From assembly GCA_007693945.1 (NCBI GenBank), contig RECP01000113.1, positions 1 to 46,289 on the forward strand: a DNA stretch of 46,289 nucleotides, given 5' to 3'. Origin of the DNA: Spirochaetaceae bacterium (lineage in GTDB: Bacteria; Spirochaetota; Spirochaetia; DSM-27196; PWMO01). Positions 23,677 to 30,941 of this stretch are shown piece by piece (within the stretch, counting starts at the first letter, position 1; every line of letters begins with the position of its first letter). The notes under the pieces were generated by a model. That model had not been told where the DNA came from and made no database searches. It saw only the letters and a list, made by a program, of their open reading frames with translations. The translations under genes were made by a program, and so were the position numbers.

Positions 23677-25542
23677 ATGGCCTCTCGCAGAAGACCGGCG
23701 GACCCTAATCAGGGCCGATTACGCATCGGGAATCAATGGAATGCGATCCGTATCATCGCTTTGTCGCAGAACAATCCGCTGAAAGCTATTGCGGAGTTTG
23801 TGGAGAACTCAATAGACGCGCGCGCGCGGAACGTATCGATTGTGCGCGGCAGGACGCGCGGCGAGCAGTACCTCAAAGTCATAGACGACGGCGAAGGCGT
23901 CAGCGACTTCAGGTACGTCGCCACTCACATCGGCGACTCTATCAAGCAGCGGCTCAAGGAGCGGGGTGCCAACGGTATTCAGGGTGAATTCGGTATCGGT
24001 CTGCTGAGCTTCTGGACCGTAGGAGAGCAATTGACGCTCACCTCGTGTGCTGCCGAAGGCGCCGCACAACGGCTGCACTTGATCAAGGATTCACCCGACT
24101 ACGCGATTCGTCCGTCGCGCGAGCTGTTCGAGCGTGCCGGTACCACGCTGCACATCCAGCCGCTGCTGTCCGGCATGAAGAATCTCTCCGGAGAGAAGAT
24201 CCAGTCCTACCTTGCCAGCGAGCTGCGCGATCGGATCAGCCGCTCGGGCGTCAGTATCAGAATAATCGACCGAACCGCGCGCAAGGATCTGCTGGTGGAG
24301 CCGCGGCGGTTTCACGGACAGCTTCTGCACGGTCTTCCCGAGCCGCGGACACCGTTGGGGGAAATCTACGTCGAGTGTTACCTGACAGAACCGGGGGCCG
24401 GCGCGGGGGTTGGTCTTCACCGGCAGGGAACCCGGGTCTTCCCTGATATCACCCGCATCGACGCGTTTCGCCGGCCTCCCTGGACTTCGGGCTACGTCGA
24501 GGGTATTGTAGACGCCTCGTTCCTGCAGCTAACCCCGGGAACGCGCGACGGGATAGTCTATGATTCAGCGTTTGACTCGCTGGTAGCTGCGCTGCAACCG
24601 GTGGAAACCGCACTGACCACAGCTATCGAGGAGTACCGCAAGGCCGAAGAGGAGGAAGCCAGCAAAGCCATTCTGCGACGCATCACCCGTGCGCTCAAGG
24701 AAGCTTTCGCAATGCTGCCCGCGGACGAGTACGGCTGGCTTTCTGCCCGCACCGAAACCGACAACCGAAGGCCCAAAACGGCCGCTGCCGGGGGCACAGG
24801 GACGGGCGAGGGTCACAGCGGCGCTGACGAAAGCAGCGGTGCGGCCGGTGATGAAGCCACTCTGCCGGACGGTGTGAGCGTCGACGGGATTAGCGTTGCC
24901 GAACAGCCAAAGACGGATCCCGCCGGCCAGCGGTCGTTCTTCGAGTTTCCCGGCCCGCTGTACCGCCTTGACATACGTCCGGCCGCCGCGCGGGTTGCGG
25001 TGGGGCGGGAGTGCGCCCTGCGCGCGGTTCCTCGCGACAAGTCGCGGCGTGCCGTGGATTCCGATGTAACGATCACCTGGACCGTGGAACAGGGTAGCGG
25101 AACGCTCGATAAGCAGGCCGGCGAGTTCGTCACGTACCGCGCGCCGCTGGAGCCCGAGCTTGCCGTCATTGGCGCCCGTGCGCTTCAGAACCAGATTGAG
25201 TGCCAGGCGCACTGCACCGTCACCGTCACCGCCGAGCTCCCCGGGGCGCGCGGTGCCGCTTCCGGCGCGATGGGGCGTCAGGGCCTGCCCGGCTATACCT
25301 ACCGTTACGCGCCCGGAGAACTGTGGCGTTCGCGCTACGACGCAGATCAGTCCCTGATCACCGTCAATTCCGGCCACGCGGATTTTGTCTATGCCGCGCG
25401 CCAGTCAGCCAGCAAGCTTCGCTATCTTGGGCGACTGTTTGCCAAGGAGATTGTGCTGGCCAACTTCCCCGGCGCGCCGCGCGATGAGCTGCTGGAGCGC
25501 ATGGTGGAGCTGGAACTCTATATGGACAGCTCGCTGCGCTGA
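23677..25542 (+). CDS. GHKL-type ATP-binding protein with Ig-like and novel C-terminal domains
   Basis: The 621-residue protein starts with a GHKL ATPase domain. N-box: KAIAEFVENSIDA; G1 box: KVIDDGEGVSDF; G2-like: GIQGEFGIGLLSFW. This arrangement is closest to MutL, MORC and Hsp90-type ATPases rather than histidine kinases. A transducer-like region continues to about 330, followed by a charged coiled segment (EEYRKAEEEEASKAILRRI), a low-complexity glycine/threonine linker, and an Ig-like beta domain (roughly 430-535). A conserved-looking C-terminal block begins GLPGYTYRYAPGELWRSRYD and ends near ELELYMDSSLR. No signal peptide or nuclease motif was seen. The start is uncertain: GTG 23584 directly follows the methyltransferase stop, but ATG 23677 precedes the first family-like residues; neither has a good ribosome binding site. 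Function is unknown. Confidence 0.65.
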   Translation: MASRRRPADPNQGRLRIGNQWNAIRIIALSQNNPLKAIAEFVENSIDARARNVSIVRGRTRGEQYLKVIDDGEGVSDFRYVATHIGDSIKQRLKERGANGIQGEFGIGLLSFWTVGEQLTLTSCAAEGAAQRLHLIKDSPDYAIRPSRELFERAGTTLHIQPLLSGMKNLSGEKIQSYLASELRDRISRSGVSIRIIDRTARKDLLVEPRRFHGQLLHGLPEPRTPLGEIYVECYLTEPGAGAGVGLHRQGTRVFPDITRIDAFRRPPWTSGYVEGIVDASFLQLTPGTRDGIVYDSAFDSLVAALQPVETALTTAIEEYRKAEEEEASKAILRRITRALKEAFAMLPADEYGWLSARTETDNRRPKTAAAGGTGTGEGHSGADESSGAAGDEATLPDGVSVDGISVAEQPKTDPAGQRSFFEFPGPLYRLDIRPAAARVAVGRECALRAVPRDKSRRAVDSDVTITWTVEQGSGTLDKQAGEFVTYRAPLEPELAVIGARALQNQIECQAHCTVTVTAELPGARGAASGAMGRQGLPGYTYRYAPGELWRSRYDADQSLITVNSGHADFVYAARQSASKLRYLGRLFAKEIVLANFPGAPRDELLERMVELELYMDSSLR

Positions 25543-25659
25543 GGTCAGGGTCCGGATCCGTCCTCGACCGATGCGCCCCTTGGGGCGTCTCCGCAGCCAT
25601 ACTATGCCAACTGACTCCGTGCGGTCAAAATGCGAACTCCGGCTGGCGAATGCGCGCCC

Positions 25660-25688
25660 TTGATTCAGCCGCCGAAATCTTTTACATT
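25660..25688 (+). promoter_or_regulatory. promoter of the tRNA-Ser / SRP RNA block
   Basis: TTGATT at 25660-25665 and TACATT at 25683-25688 are exactly 17 bases apart, and the first tRNA begins 13 bases after the -10. Position and spacing make this the likely promoter for the stable RNA genes. Confidence 0.6.
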
Positions 25689-25701
25689 GTGACAACAACA
25701 C

Positions 25702-25789
25702 GGAGAGATGCGAGAGTGGTTGAATCGGGCGGTCTCGAAAACCGTTGAGCCGTTATACGGCTCCGAGGGTTCGAATCCCTCTCTCTCCG
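25702..25789 (+). tRNA. tRNA-Ser(CGA)
   Basis: An 88-base class II tRNA. Acceptor GGAGAGA pairs with TCTCTCC, discriminator G, T-arm GAGGG-TTCGAAT-CCCTC, and a long variable arm (GAGCCGTTATACGGCTC region). The anticodon loop CTCGAAA gives anticodon CGA, reading UCG. CCA is not encoded. A short T-run follows the gene. Confidence 0.93.
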
Positions 25790-25807
25790 CCTTTTTTTGT
25801 GCTCTTT

Positions 25808-25895
25808 GGAGAGATGGCCGAGTGGCTTAAGGCGCACGCTTGGAAAGCGTGTGTACTCTAACCGGGTACCGAGGGTTCGAATCCCTCTCTCTCCG
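25808..25895 (+). tRNA. tRNA-Ser(GGA)
   Basis: An 88-base class II tRNA with the same acceptor stem and T-arm as its neighbour. The anticodon loop TTGGAAA gives GGA, reading UCC and UCU. It has a long variable arm and no encoded CCA. Only 18 bases separate the two serine tRNAs, so they are probably processed from one transcript. Confidence 0.93.
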
Positions 25896-25899
25896 GCGT

Positions 25900-26026
25900 G
25901 CCTCTTCAGTGATGATCTTCAGGCGCTGTGCAATTGACCGTCGCCCAACCCCGTCAGGCCCGGAAGGGAGCAGCGGTAAGCGATCGGTTGGTGTGCCGCA
26001 GTCAGCTTGTTGGGAGCTGAAGAGGC
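25900..26026 (+). ncRNA. ffs: signal recognition particle RNA (4.5S/small type)
   Basis: The ends pair perfectly over ten bases (GCCTCTTCAG at 25900-25909 with CTGAAGAGGC at 26017-26026). The apical domain IV is recognisable from the conserved GTCAGGCCCGGAAGGGAGCA and GCGGTAAGC segments that bind Ffh. About 127 bases long, it starts four bases after tRNA-Ser(GGA) and ends in a pyrimidine-rich TTTTCTCTTT that may terminate transcription. The RNA scaffolds the particle that targets membrane proteins to the translocon. Location immediately before dnaX is a common bacterial arrangement. Confidence 0.88.
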
Positions 26027-26065
26027 TTTTCTCTTTGCGGAACACCGCATTATGATGAACGGACC

Positions 26066-27745
26066 ATGATGTACGAAGTCACCGCTACCAGAAAACGGCC
26101 TACCTCCTTTGATGATCTCACCGGGCAGGAGTTCGTGGTTGCCACGCTCAGGAACTCGCTGTCCAGCGGACGCCTGGCGCACGCCTACCTCTTTTCCGGG
26201 CCTCGCGGGGTCGGCAAGACCTCGGCGGCGCGCATCCTGGCACGGGCACTCAACTGCCCGTCGGGTCCGACCGCCGAACCGTGCGAAGACTATCCGGGCA
26301 GCCAGGAGATTACGCGCGGCACGTCGCTCGACGTGATTGAAATCGACGGCGCATCCAATACCAGCGTCAACGACGTGCGCGAGATCAAGGACGAAGTGCT
26401 GTTTGCTCCCAACAGTTCGCGCTACAAGATCTACATCATCGACGAGGTCCATATGCTCTCTAACAGCGCATTCAACGCGCTGCTGAAGACCATCGAGGAA
26501 CCTCCGCCCTACATCGTCTTCATCTTTGCTACCACGGAAATCCACAAGGTTCCGGCCACTATCCGCTCGCGCTGTCAGCAGTTCAGTTTTCGCCTGATCC
26601 CGCTTGAGGCCATCCGCGCCAGGCTGCGCGAGGTGTGCGGCGAGCTCGGTCTGGATGCAGAAGAAGAGGCGCTGTTCTGGATGGCCAAGGAAGCGCGAGG
26701 TTCGCTGCGCGACGCCTACACCCTCTTCGATCAGGTAGCGGCGTTTTCGGACGGGCATATCAGCTTTGACCGAATCCGCCGAACACTGGGGGTCGGCAGC
26801 ATCGAGCAGATGAACGACCTCGGCGAAGCGTTTGTGGCCGGTGACGGCGGCCGAGCGCTCGATCTGCTGGCCGCCATTATGGACGCCGGAATTTCGGAGG
26901 AGCAGGTGGCCGGCGATCTGGCGGAGTACTTCCGTAACGTGCTCTTTCTCAAGCACGGCGTACGCAAGCAGAGCGTTCTCGGGTACCCGCCCGAGCGGTT
27001 TTCGGGCGCCGTGATCGATGGTTTCAGCGAAGAGCAGATTGAGCACGCGCTGGGGCTGCTGGTCGAGCTGTTTCGCAACATGCGCTACTCGGTTAACCCG
27101 CGCTACGAGCTGGAGCTGGTAATCAGCCGCCTCGCGGCCCTGGCCGGCTATCTGAGCAGCGCCCGAATTCTGGAGCGCATTGAGCAGCTGAAGCGCGAGC
27201 TTGGTGCCGCCGGTTCAACCGGCGCAGTCGGCTCGGGGGACGATGCGATTCGCAGGCCGGAATCGCCGCACGGCGCCGCGACACGCCTTTCAGCCGGCCC
27301 GGAGTCCCCGGGGCGGCACGGCACCTCCACCGAAACACCCGCTGTGCCTCCTGCGGTATCCGGGGCGGCGTCCGCGGGTGGGCGTTCGGCGGAGCCGCGG
27401 GCCGCAGTGCGCCAGGTGGAAGCGGAAAAGATCGAGGAGATCGTTACGGCGTTGCGCGCCCGCAAGCCGACCCTGGCGTCGGTGCTGGAACACGCGCTGG
27501 CGTGGGATCTCGGGGAATCTGAGCTGCTGATCAGCGTGGACGGCGCGTTTGCCGCGGGTTCGATCGAGGCAGAGCTGGCCACGGTACGCGAGGTGGTGTG
27601 CGCGGCGCTCGATGAACCGGTGACCGTCTCGGTTGTCGCTCGAGCCAGATCAAGCGAGGAGCAGGCACAGCATGGCGAACAGGTCGAGATGGTGAGACAG
27701 GTGTTCCGCGGTGAGGTACTCGACGGCCAGGGAGAACAGAGATGA
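26066..27745 (+). CDS. dnaX: DNA polymerase III subunit gamma/tau
   Basis: A 559-residue clamp-loader ATPase that drives loading of the sliding clamp and couples replisome parts. Walker A is GPRGVGKTS, Walker B is IIDEVHMLS, sensor 1 is IFATTEIHKVP and the SRC box is RSRCQQF. Domain III extends to about 370, followed by a low-complexity proline/glycine/alanine linker and a C-terminal tau-like region. The zinc module normally has four cysteines. Here only two (NCPSG, EPCED) are visible and the last two positions read ED-Y-PGS, so zinc binding is doubtful. The ATG at 26066 is followed at once by another ATG. Its stop overlaps ybaB by four bases. No obvious gamma frameshift signal was noticed. 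Confidence 0.92.
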   Translation: MMYEVTATRKRPTSFDDLTGQEFVVATLRNSLSSGRLAHAYLFSGPRGVGKTSAARILARALNCPSGPTAEPCEDYPGSQEITRGTSLDVIEIDGASNTSVNDVREIKDEVLFAPNSSRYKIYIIDEVHMLSNSAFNALLKTIEEPPPYIVFIFATTEIHKVPATIRSRCQQFSFRLIPLEAIRARLREVCGELGLDAEEEALFWMAKEARGSLRDAYTLFDQVAAFSDGHISFDRIRRTLGVGSIEQMNDLGEAFVAGDGGRALDLLAAIMDAGISEEQVAGDLAEYFRNVLFLKHGVRKQSVLGYPPERFSGAVIDGFSEEQIEHALGLLVELFRNMRYSVNPRYELELVISRLAALAGYLSSARILERIEQLKRELGAAGSTGAVGSGDDAIRRPESPHGAATRLSAGPESPGRHGTSTETPAVPPAVSGAASAGGRSAEPRAAVRQVEAEKIEEIVTALRARKPTLASVLEHALAWDLGESELLISVDGAFAAGSIEAELATVREVVCAALDEPVTVSVVARARSSEEQAQHGEQVEMVRQVFRGEVLDGQGEQR

Positions 27746-28059
27746 ATCCAATGGATCTGATGAAGAACTTTCAGAATATCCAGTCCAAGGTCCAGGAAGC
27801 GCAGGAGCGGTTGAAGACGATTCGTGCAACCGGTTCGGCGGGCGGCGACATGGTGCGCGTAGAGATTTCCGGTGAGTTCACCGTGCTGAACGTCACTATT
27901 GCTCCCGAGGTTGTCGATCCGGCGGACATCACGATGCTCGAGGATCTGGTACGTGCGGCATTTACCGACGCGGTGGCCAACATCAAGGACCGCGTGCGCG
28001 AAGAGATGTCCGCGCTGACCGGCGGGCTCGAGATTCCGCCCGGTTTCATGGGCATGTAG
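27742..28059 (+). CDS. ybaB: YbaB/EbfC nucleoid-associated protein
   Basis: A 105-residue DNA-binding dimer-forming protein. The N-terminal helix MNPMDLMKNFQNIQSKVQEAQ, the central strand region VRVEISGEFTVLNVTIAPEVV and the C-terminal glycine/proline/methionine tail are typical. Proteins of this family bind DNA with little sequence specificity and affect nucleoid structure and gene expression. It sits between dnaX and recR, overlapping the dnaX stop (ATGA), the usual arrangement across bacteria. Confidence 0.92.
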   Translation: MNPMDLMKNFQNIQSKVQEAQERLKTIRATGSAGGDMVRVEISGEFTVLNVTIAPEVVDPADITMLEDLVRAAFTDAVANIKDRVREEMSALTGGLEIPPGFMGM

Positions 28060-28072
28060 CGGGAATCCGGCC

Positions 28073-28669
28073 GTGACCGTGCTCGATACCCTGGTCAAAC
28101 ACCTCTCGCGGCTGCCCGGCGTCGGGCGCAAGAGCGCCTTGCGCATCGCCTATCACCTGCTTTCTGCCGATGAAGCGTACAACGCGGCGCTGGCCAACGA
28201 TATCCTGCACCTCAAGCAACGGGTGCGCCCCTGCTCTATCTGCGGCAACTACACCGAAGCCGACCCGTGCGACATCTGCAGCGACCGCAGCCGCGACCGT
28301 ACCACCATCTGCGTGGTCGAGCAGCCGCAGGATATCGCGGTTCTGGAAACCACGCGCGAGTATCGCGGGCTCTACCACGCGCTGACCGGGGTCATCTCTC
28401 CGATTGACGGCGTGGGCCCGGAGGATCTGACTATCGGTCGGCTGATTGAAAGGCTGCACTCCGGCGAGGTACGCGAGGTTATTCTGGCCACCAATCCGAC
28501 CGTCGAGGGTGACACCACGGCGCTCTACCTCGTGCGATTGCTCGAGCAGCTCGGTGTAACCGTAACACGGCTGGCTCTGGGACTACCGGTCGGCGGAGAT
28601 CTGGAATACGCCGACCGCCTTACCATAGCCCGGTCGCTGCGCGGCCGCACCCCGCTGTCCAGCGGCTGA
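28073..28669 (+). CDS. recR: recombination mediator protein RecR
   Basis: The 198-residue protein has the RecR layout. An N-terminal helix-hairpin-helix (LVKHLSRLPGVGRKSALRIA) is followed by a C4 zinc finger (CSICGNYTEADPCDIC) and a Toprim domain (ICVVEQPQDIAVLE ... GVGPEDL) with a C-terminal Walker-like loop. With RecF or RecO it loads RecA onto SSB-coated single-stranded DNA during gap repair. The start is GTG at 28073, 13 bases after the ybaB stop, without a strong ribosome binding site. Length is normal. Confidence 0.94.
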   Translation: MTVLDTLVKHLSRLPGVGRKSALRIAYHLLSADEAYNAALANDILHLKQRVRPCSICGNYTEADPCDICSDRSRDRTTICVVEQPQDIAVLETTREYRGLYHALTGVISPIDGVGPEDLTIGRLIERLHSGEVREVILATNPTVEGDTTALYLVRLLEQLGVTVTRLALGLPVGGDLEYADRLTIARSLRGRTPLSSG

Positions 28670-28697
28670 GGCTGTAAGCGCCACACGCGTGCCGCCG

Positions 28698-29048
28698 ATG
28701 CATGAGCTCTCGATTACCAGCGCGATACTCAAGACGGTTCTCAGACACGCCCGACGTCAGCGGGCGGCGCGTGTACACCGTATTCTGCTGGTGGTAAGCG
28801 AGTTGAGCGATCTTCAGCCGGTCTGGATGCAGCATTACTTTGATCGTGTGTCACGGGGCAGTATTGCCGAGAGGGCTCGGCTCGAGATCGAGCATCAGGC
28901 GCCGCAGTTCGCCTGTAACGACTGTTCGGCCGGTTTCGCGGTGTCGCTGCGAACGGTTGATCGGGTTGTCTGTCCGCACTGCGGCAGCGGCAGTTGCACA
29001 TTGACCCGACGAGCCGATTACATCGTAGAGGAAATCGAGGTGAGCTGA
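28698..29048 (+). CDS. hypA: hydrogenase/urease nickel chaperone HypA
   Basis: A 116-residue nickel metallochaperone. The mature N-terminus MHELS supplies the nickel-binding His2, which fixes the start at ATG 28698 rather than the GTG nine bases upstream. Zinc is bound by two CxxC motifs, Cys73/Cys76 (FACNDC) and Cys92/Cys95 (VVCPHC). It delivers nickel, with HypB, to the large subunit of NiFe hydrogenase. Its stop overlaps the hypB start (TGATG). No hydrogenase structural genes or other hyp genes lie in the window, so the client enzyme must be encoded elsewhere. Confidence 0.9.
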   Translation: MHELSITSAILKTVLRHARRQRAARVHRILLVVSELSDLQPVWMQHYFDRVSRGSIAERARLEIEHQAPQFACNDCSAGFAVSLRTVDRVVCPHCGSGSCTLTRRADYIVEEIEVS

Positions 29049-29722
29049 TGGCTGAGACACGAATCGTGCGAATCCGCGAGAGCGTGCTGCGGGAGAATCG
29101 CGTTCAAGCTTCCATATTGCGGAAGCGGCTTGCCGCGTCCGGGGTTGTGATGGTGAACCTGATGTCGTCACCGGGTTCCGGCAAAACAAGCATCATTCTC
29201 CACACCATAGCGGCCCTGCGTGAGCGGTTTCGCATCGCGGTCATTGAGGCCGATATCGACTCTACCGTCGACGCCGACAAGATGATCGCGGCCGGTGTGC
29301 CCGCCGTGCAGATCGAGACCGGCGGTTTCTGTCACGTTGACGCGGCCATGGCGCAGGCGGCGATCCAGGAGCTGCCGCTTAATACCCTCGACGTGCTCTT
29401 CCTGGAGAACGTCGGCAATCTCATCTGTACTGCGCAACACGATACCGGTGCGCACGTCAATGTCGCAATCCTGAGCGTTCCGGAAGGCGATGACAAGCCG
29501 TTGAAGTATCCCGTGATGTTCCAGGCGGCCGACGTGGTGATCGTCAACAAGACCGACTACATGGCGATTGCCGAGTTCGATATCAACGCGGTTCGGCAGC
29601 GGATTGCGGTGCTCAATCAGGCCGTCACTATCCTTCCGGTCTCGTGTCGCAGCGGGGAGGGGATTGCCGATTGGATCGAATGGCTGACCGCACGGATCAC
29701 CAGTGTCGCAGGCAACCGTTAG
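29048..29722 (+). CDS. hypB: hydrogenase nickel incorporation GTPase HypB
   Basis: A 224-residue SIMIBI-class GTPase. The P-loop is SSPGSGKTS, followed by IEADIDSTVDADKM and the metal-site Cys-His in TGGFCHVDA. ENVGNLIC, VPEGDDKPLKYP and the NKTD base-recognition motif complete the signature. It powers nickel insertion into hydrogenase together with HypA. The N-terminal CxxCGC and histidine-rich extension seen in some homologues is absent. The start overlaps the hypA stop by one base. Its last four bases overlap the end of the convergent iron-sulfur protein gene. Confidence 0.92.
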   Translation: MAETRIVRIRESVLRENRVQASILRKRLAASGVVMVNLMSSPGSGKTSIILHTIAALRERFRIAVIEADIDSTVDADKMIAAGVPAVQIETGGFCHVDAAMAQAAIQELPLNTLDVLFLENVGNLICTAQHDTGAHVNVAILSVPEGDDKPLKYPVMFQAADVVIVNKTDYMAIAEFDINAVRQRIAVLNQAVTILPVSCRSGEGIADWIEWLTARITSVAGNR

Positions 29723-30882
29723 ATCTTGCGCCCGAGCAGCCCGCGGACCGCCAGGCCGATCACCCGCAGCGGTCCCCAGCGGTCGCGATACATTCTGAGA
29801 TACATCAACGTCGAACTCCGCGGGGTTCGTGGCGCCGGTCGACGGCGCCCAAGCGAGATGGCGTTGACCGGACAGGTCGCGACGCACAAGCCGCAGCCGA
29901 TGCAGCGGCCCTCGTCGATGATCGCGGTGCCGTCGCTCATTAGCGCAGCGTCCATCGGGCAGCGTTTCAGGCAGGCGCGGCACCCGCTGCAGAGCGCCGC
30001 GTCGACCGATGCGCGATGGGCCGACGGAATGGCGTCGGCGGGCCGGGGAAGCTTGCGGGCGTTGCGTAGAATCTCGCAGCAGTCGCGGCAACAGCAGCAT
30101 ATGAACGACGGTTTTCGGGTGTTCTGCGGCTGAAGGACGTGGCCTTCGCGCTCGCACTTGTTCAGGATCTCCAGAATCGCGTCTCTGGACAGTTCGCGGC
30201 CGTGCGACGGAACGTGTCCGATCATGAGGCACGTTTCGTGCGTCGATTTCGTGCTGCACGCCTGGCCCAGCAGCCCTGCGCTCTGGCGACAGACACAGTT
30301 AATGACCGCAAACGGCCCCGGATGCGTGGCGAGGTAGGAGTGCATGTCCTCATACGACGCGACGGATCGTTGGGCCGAGAGCTCGGCCCGCACCGGGACC
30401 GTGCGCATCTGGGCGGTGCGTACTTCCATGATGCTCGCGCGAAAGCCCTGATCGAGATAGTCGTGGAAGTCCCGCACGAACTCCGGCGTCAGTCGATCGA
30501 CCTGCAATTCGAACATGCCCACCACCAGCGGCGCCAGCGAGTAGGTCCGCAGAGGACGACTTCCCACGCGCGTCACGCCGGAGACTATCGCGCCCTTCTT
30601 CGCGAGTCTCTTCAGCACAGACGCCAGCCGGTCGCGATCCATCTTTGGGACTCGTCGATGGATGGTCCCTACCGGTTCGGCAATGGCGCTCAGGTGAAGC
30701 GCCACCCGGGCTTCCTCCGCGGTGAACAGTGCTTTGAGCAGCTTCAGTTCGACGCCCGACTCGGTGGGCGGGTAGGGAACCGGCAGCTGGTCGATCCTCT
30801 GCCGCAGGGCCTGATACACGGCATCGTTATCGCCGGCGGCTTCGGAGGCCGATCGAGACGCAGTGTCTTTGTCCTCATTCAC
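29719..30882 (-). CDS. cysteine-rich 4Fe-4S protein with N-terminal helix-turn-helix-like region
   Basis: The 387-residue protein has a C-terminal ferredoxin-like pair of clusters, CSGCRACLKRCP and CIGCGLCVATCP (about 300-345). Before these lie more cysteines: NCVCR near 203, a pair in QACSTKSTHETC, and an unusual CCCC-x2-CC run near 270. Residues 40-110 look like a winged-helix module (TAEEARVALHLSAI ... RDRLASVLKRLAKKGAIV). No membrane helix or signal is seen. Families of this shape occur in anaerobes next to hydrogenases and other redox systems, but the reaction is not known. It converges on hypB with a four-base overlap, so an antisense effect between them is conceivable. Electron transfer or redox sensing is inference. 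Confidence 0.75.
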   Translation of the reverse strand: MNEDKDTASRSASEAAGDNDAVYQALRQRIDQLPVPYPPTESGVELKLLKALFTAEEARVALHLSAIAEPVGTIHRRVPKMDRDRLASVLKRLAKKGAIVSGVTRVGSRPLRTYSLAPLVVGMFELQVDRLTPEFVRDFHDYLDQGFRASIMEVRTAQMRTVPVRAELSAQRSVASYEDMHSYLATHPGPFAVINCVCRQSAGLLGQACSTKSTHETCLMIGHVPSHGRELSRDAILEILNKCEREGHVLQPQNTRKPSFICCCCRDCCEILRNARKLPRPADAIPSAHRASVDAALCSGCRACLKRCPMDAALMSDGTAIIDEGRCIGCGLCVATCPVNAISLGRRRPAPRTPRSSTLMYLRMYRDRWGPLRVIGLAVRGLLGRKI

Positions 30883-30941
30883 GGTGATTGATCATAGTGG
30901 AACCTGCGCCGCCGCTCAAGTGACCGACGGTAGCCGCACGG

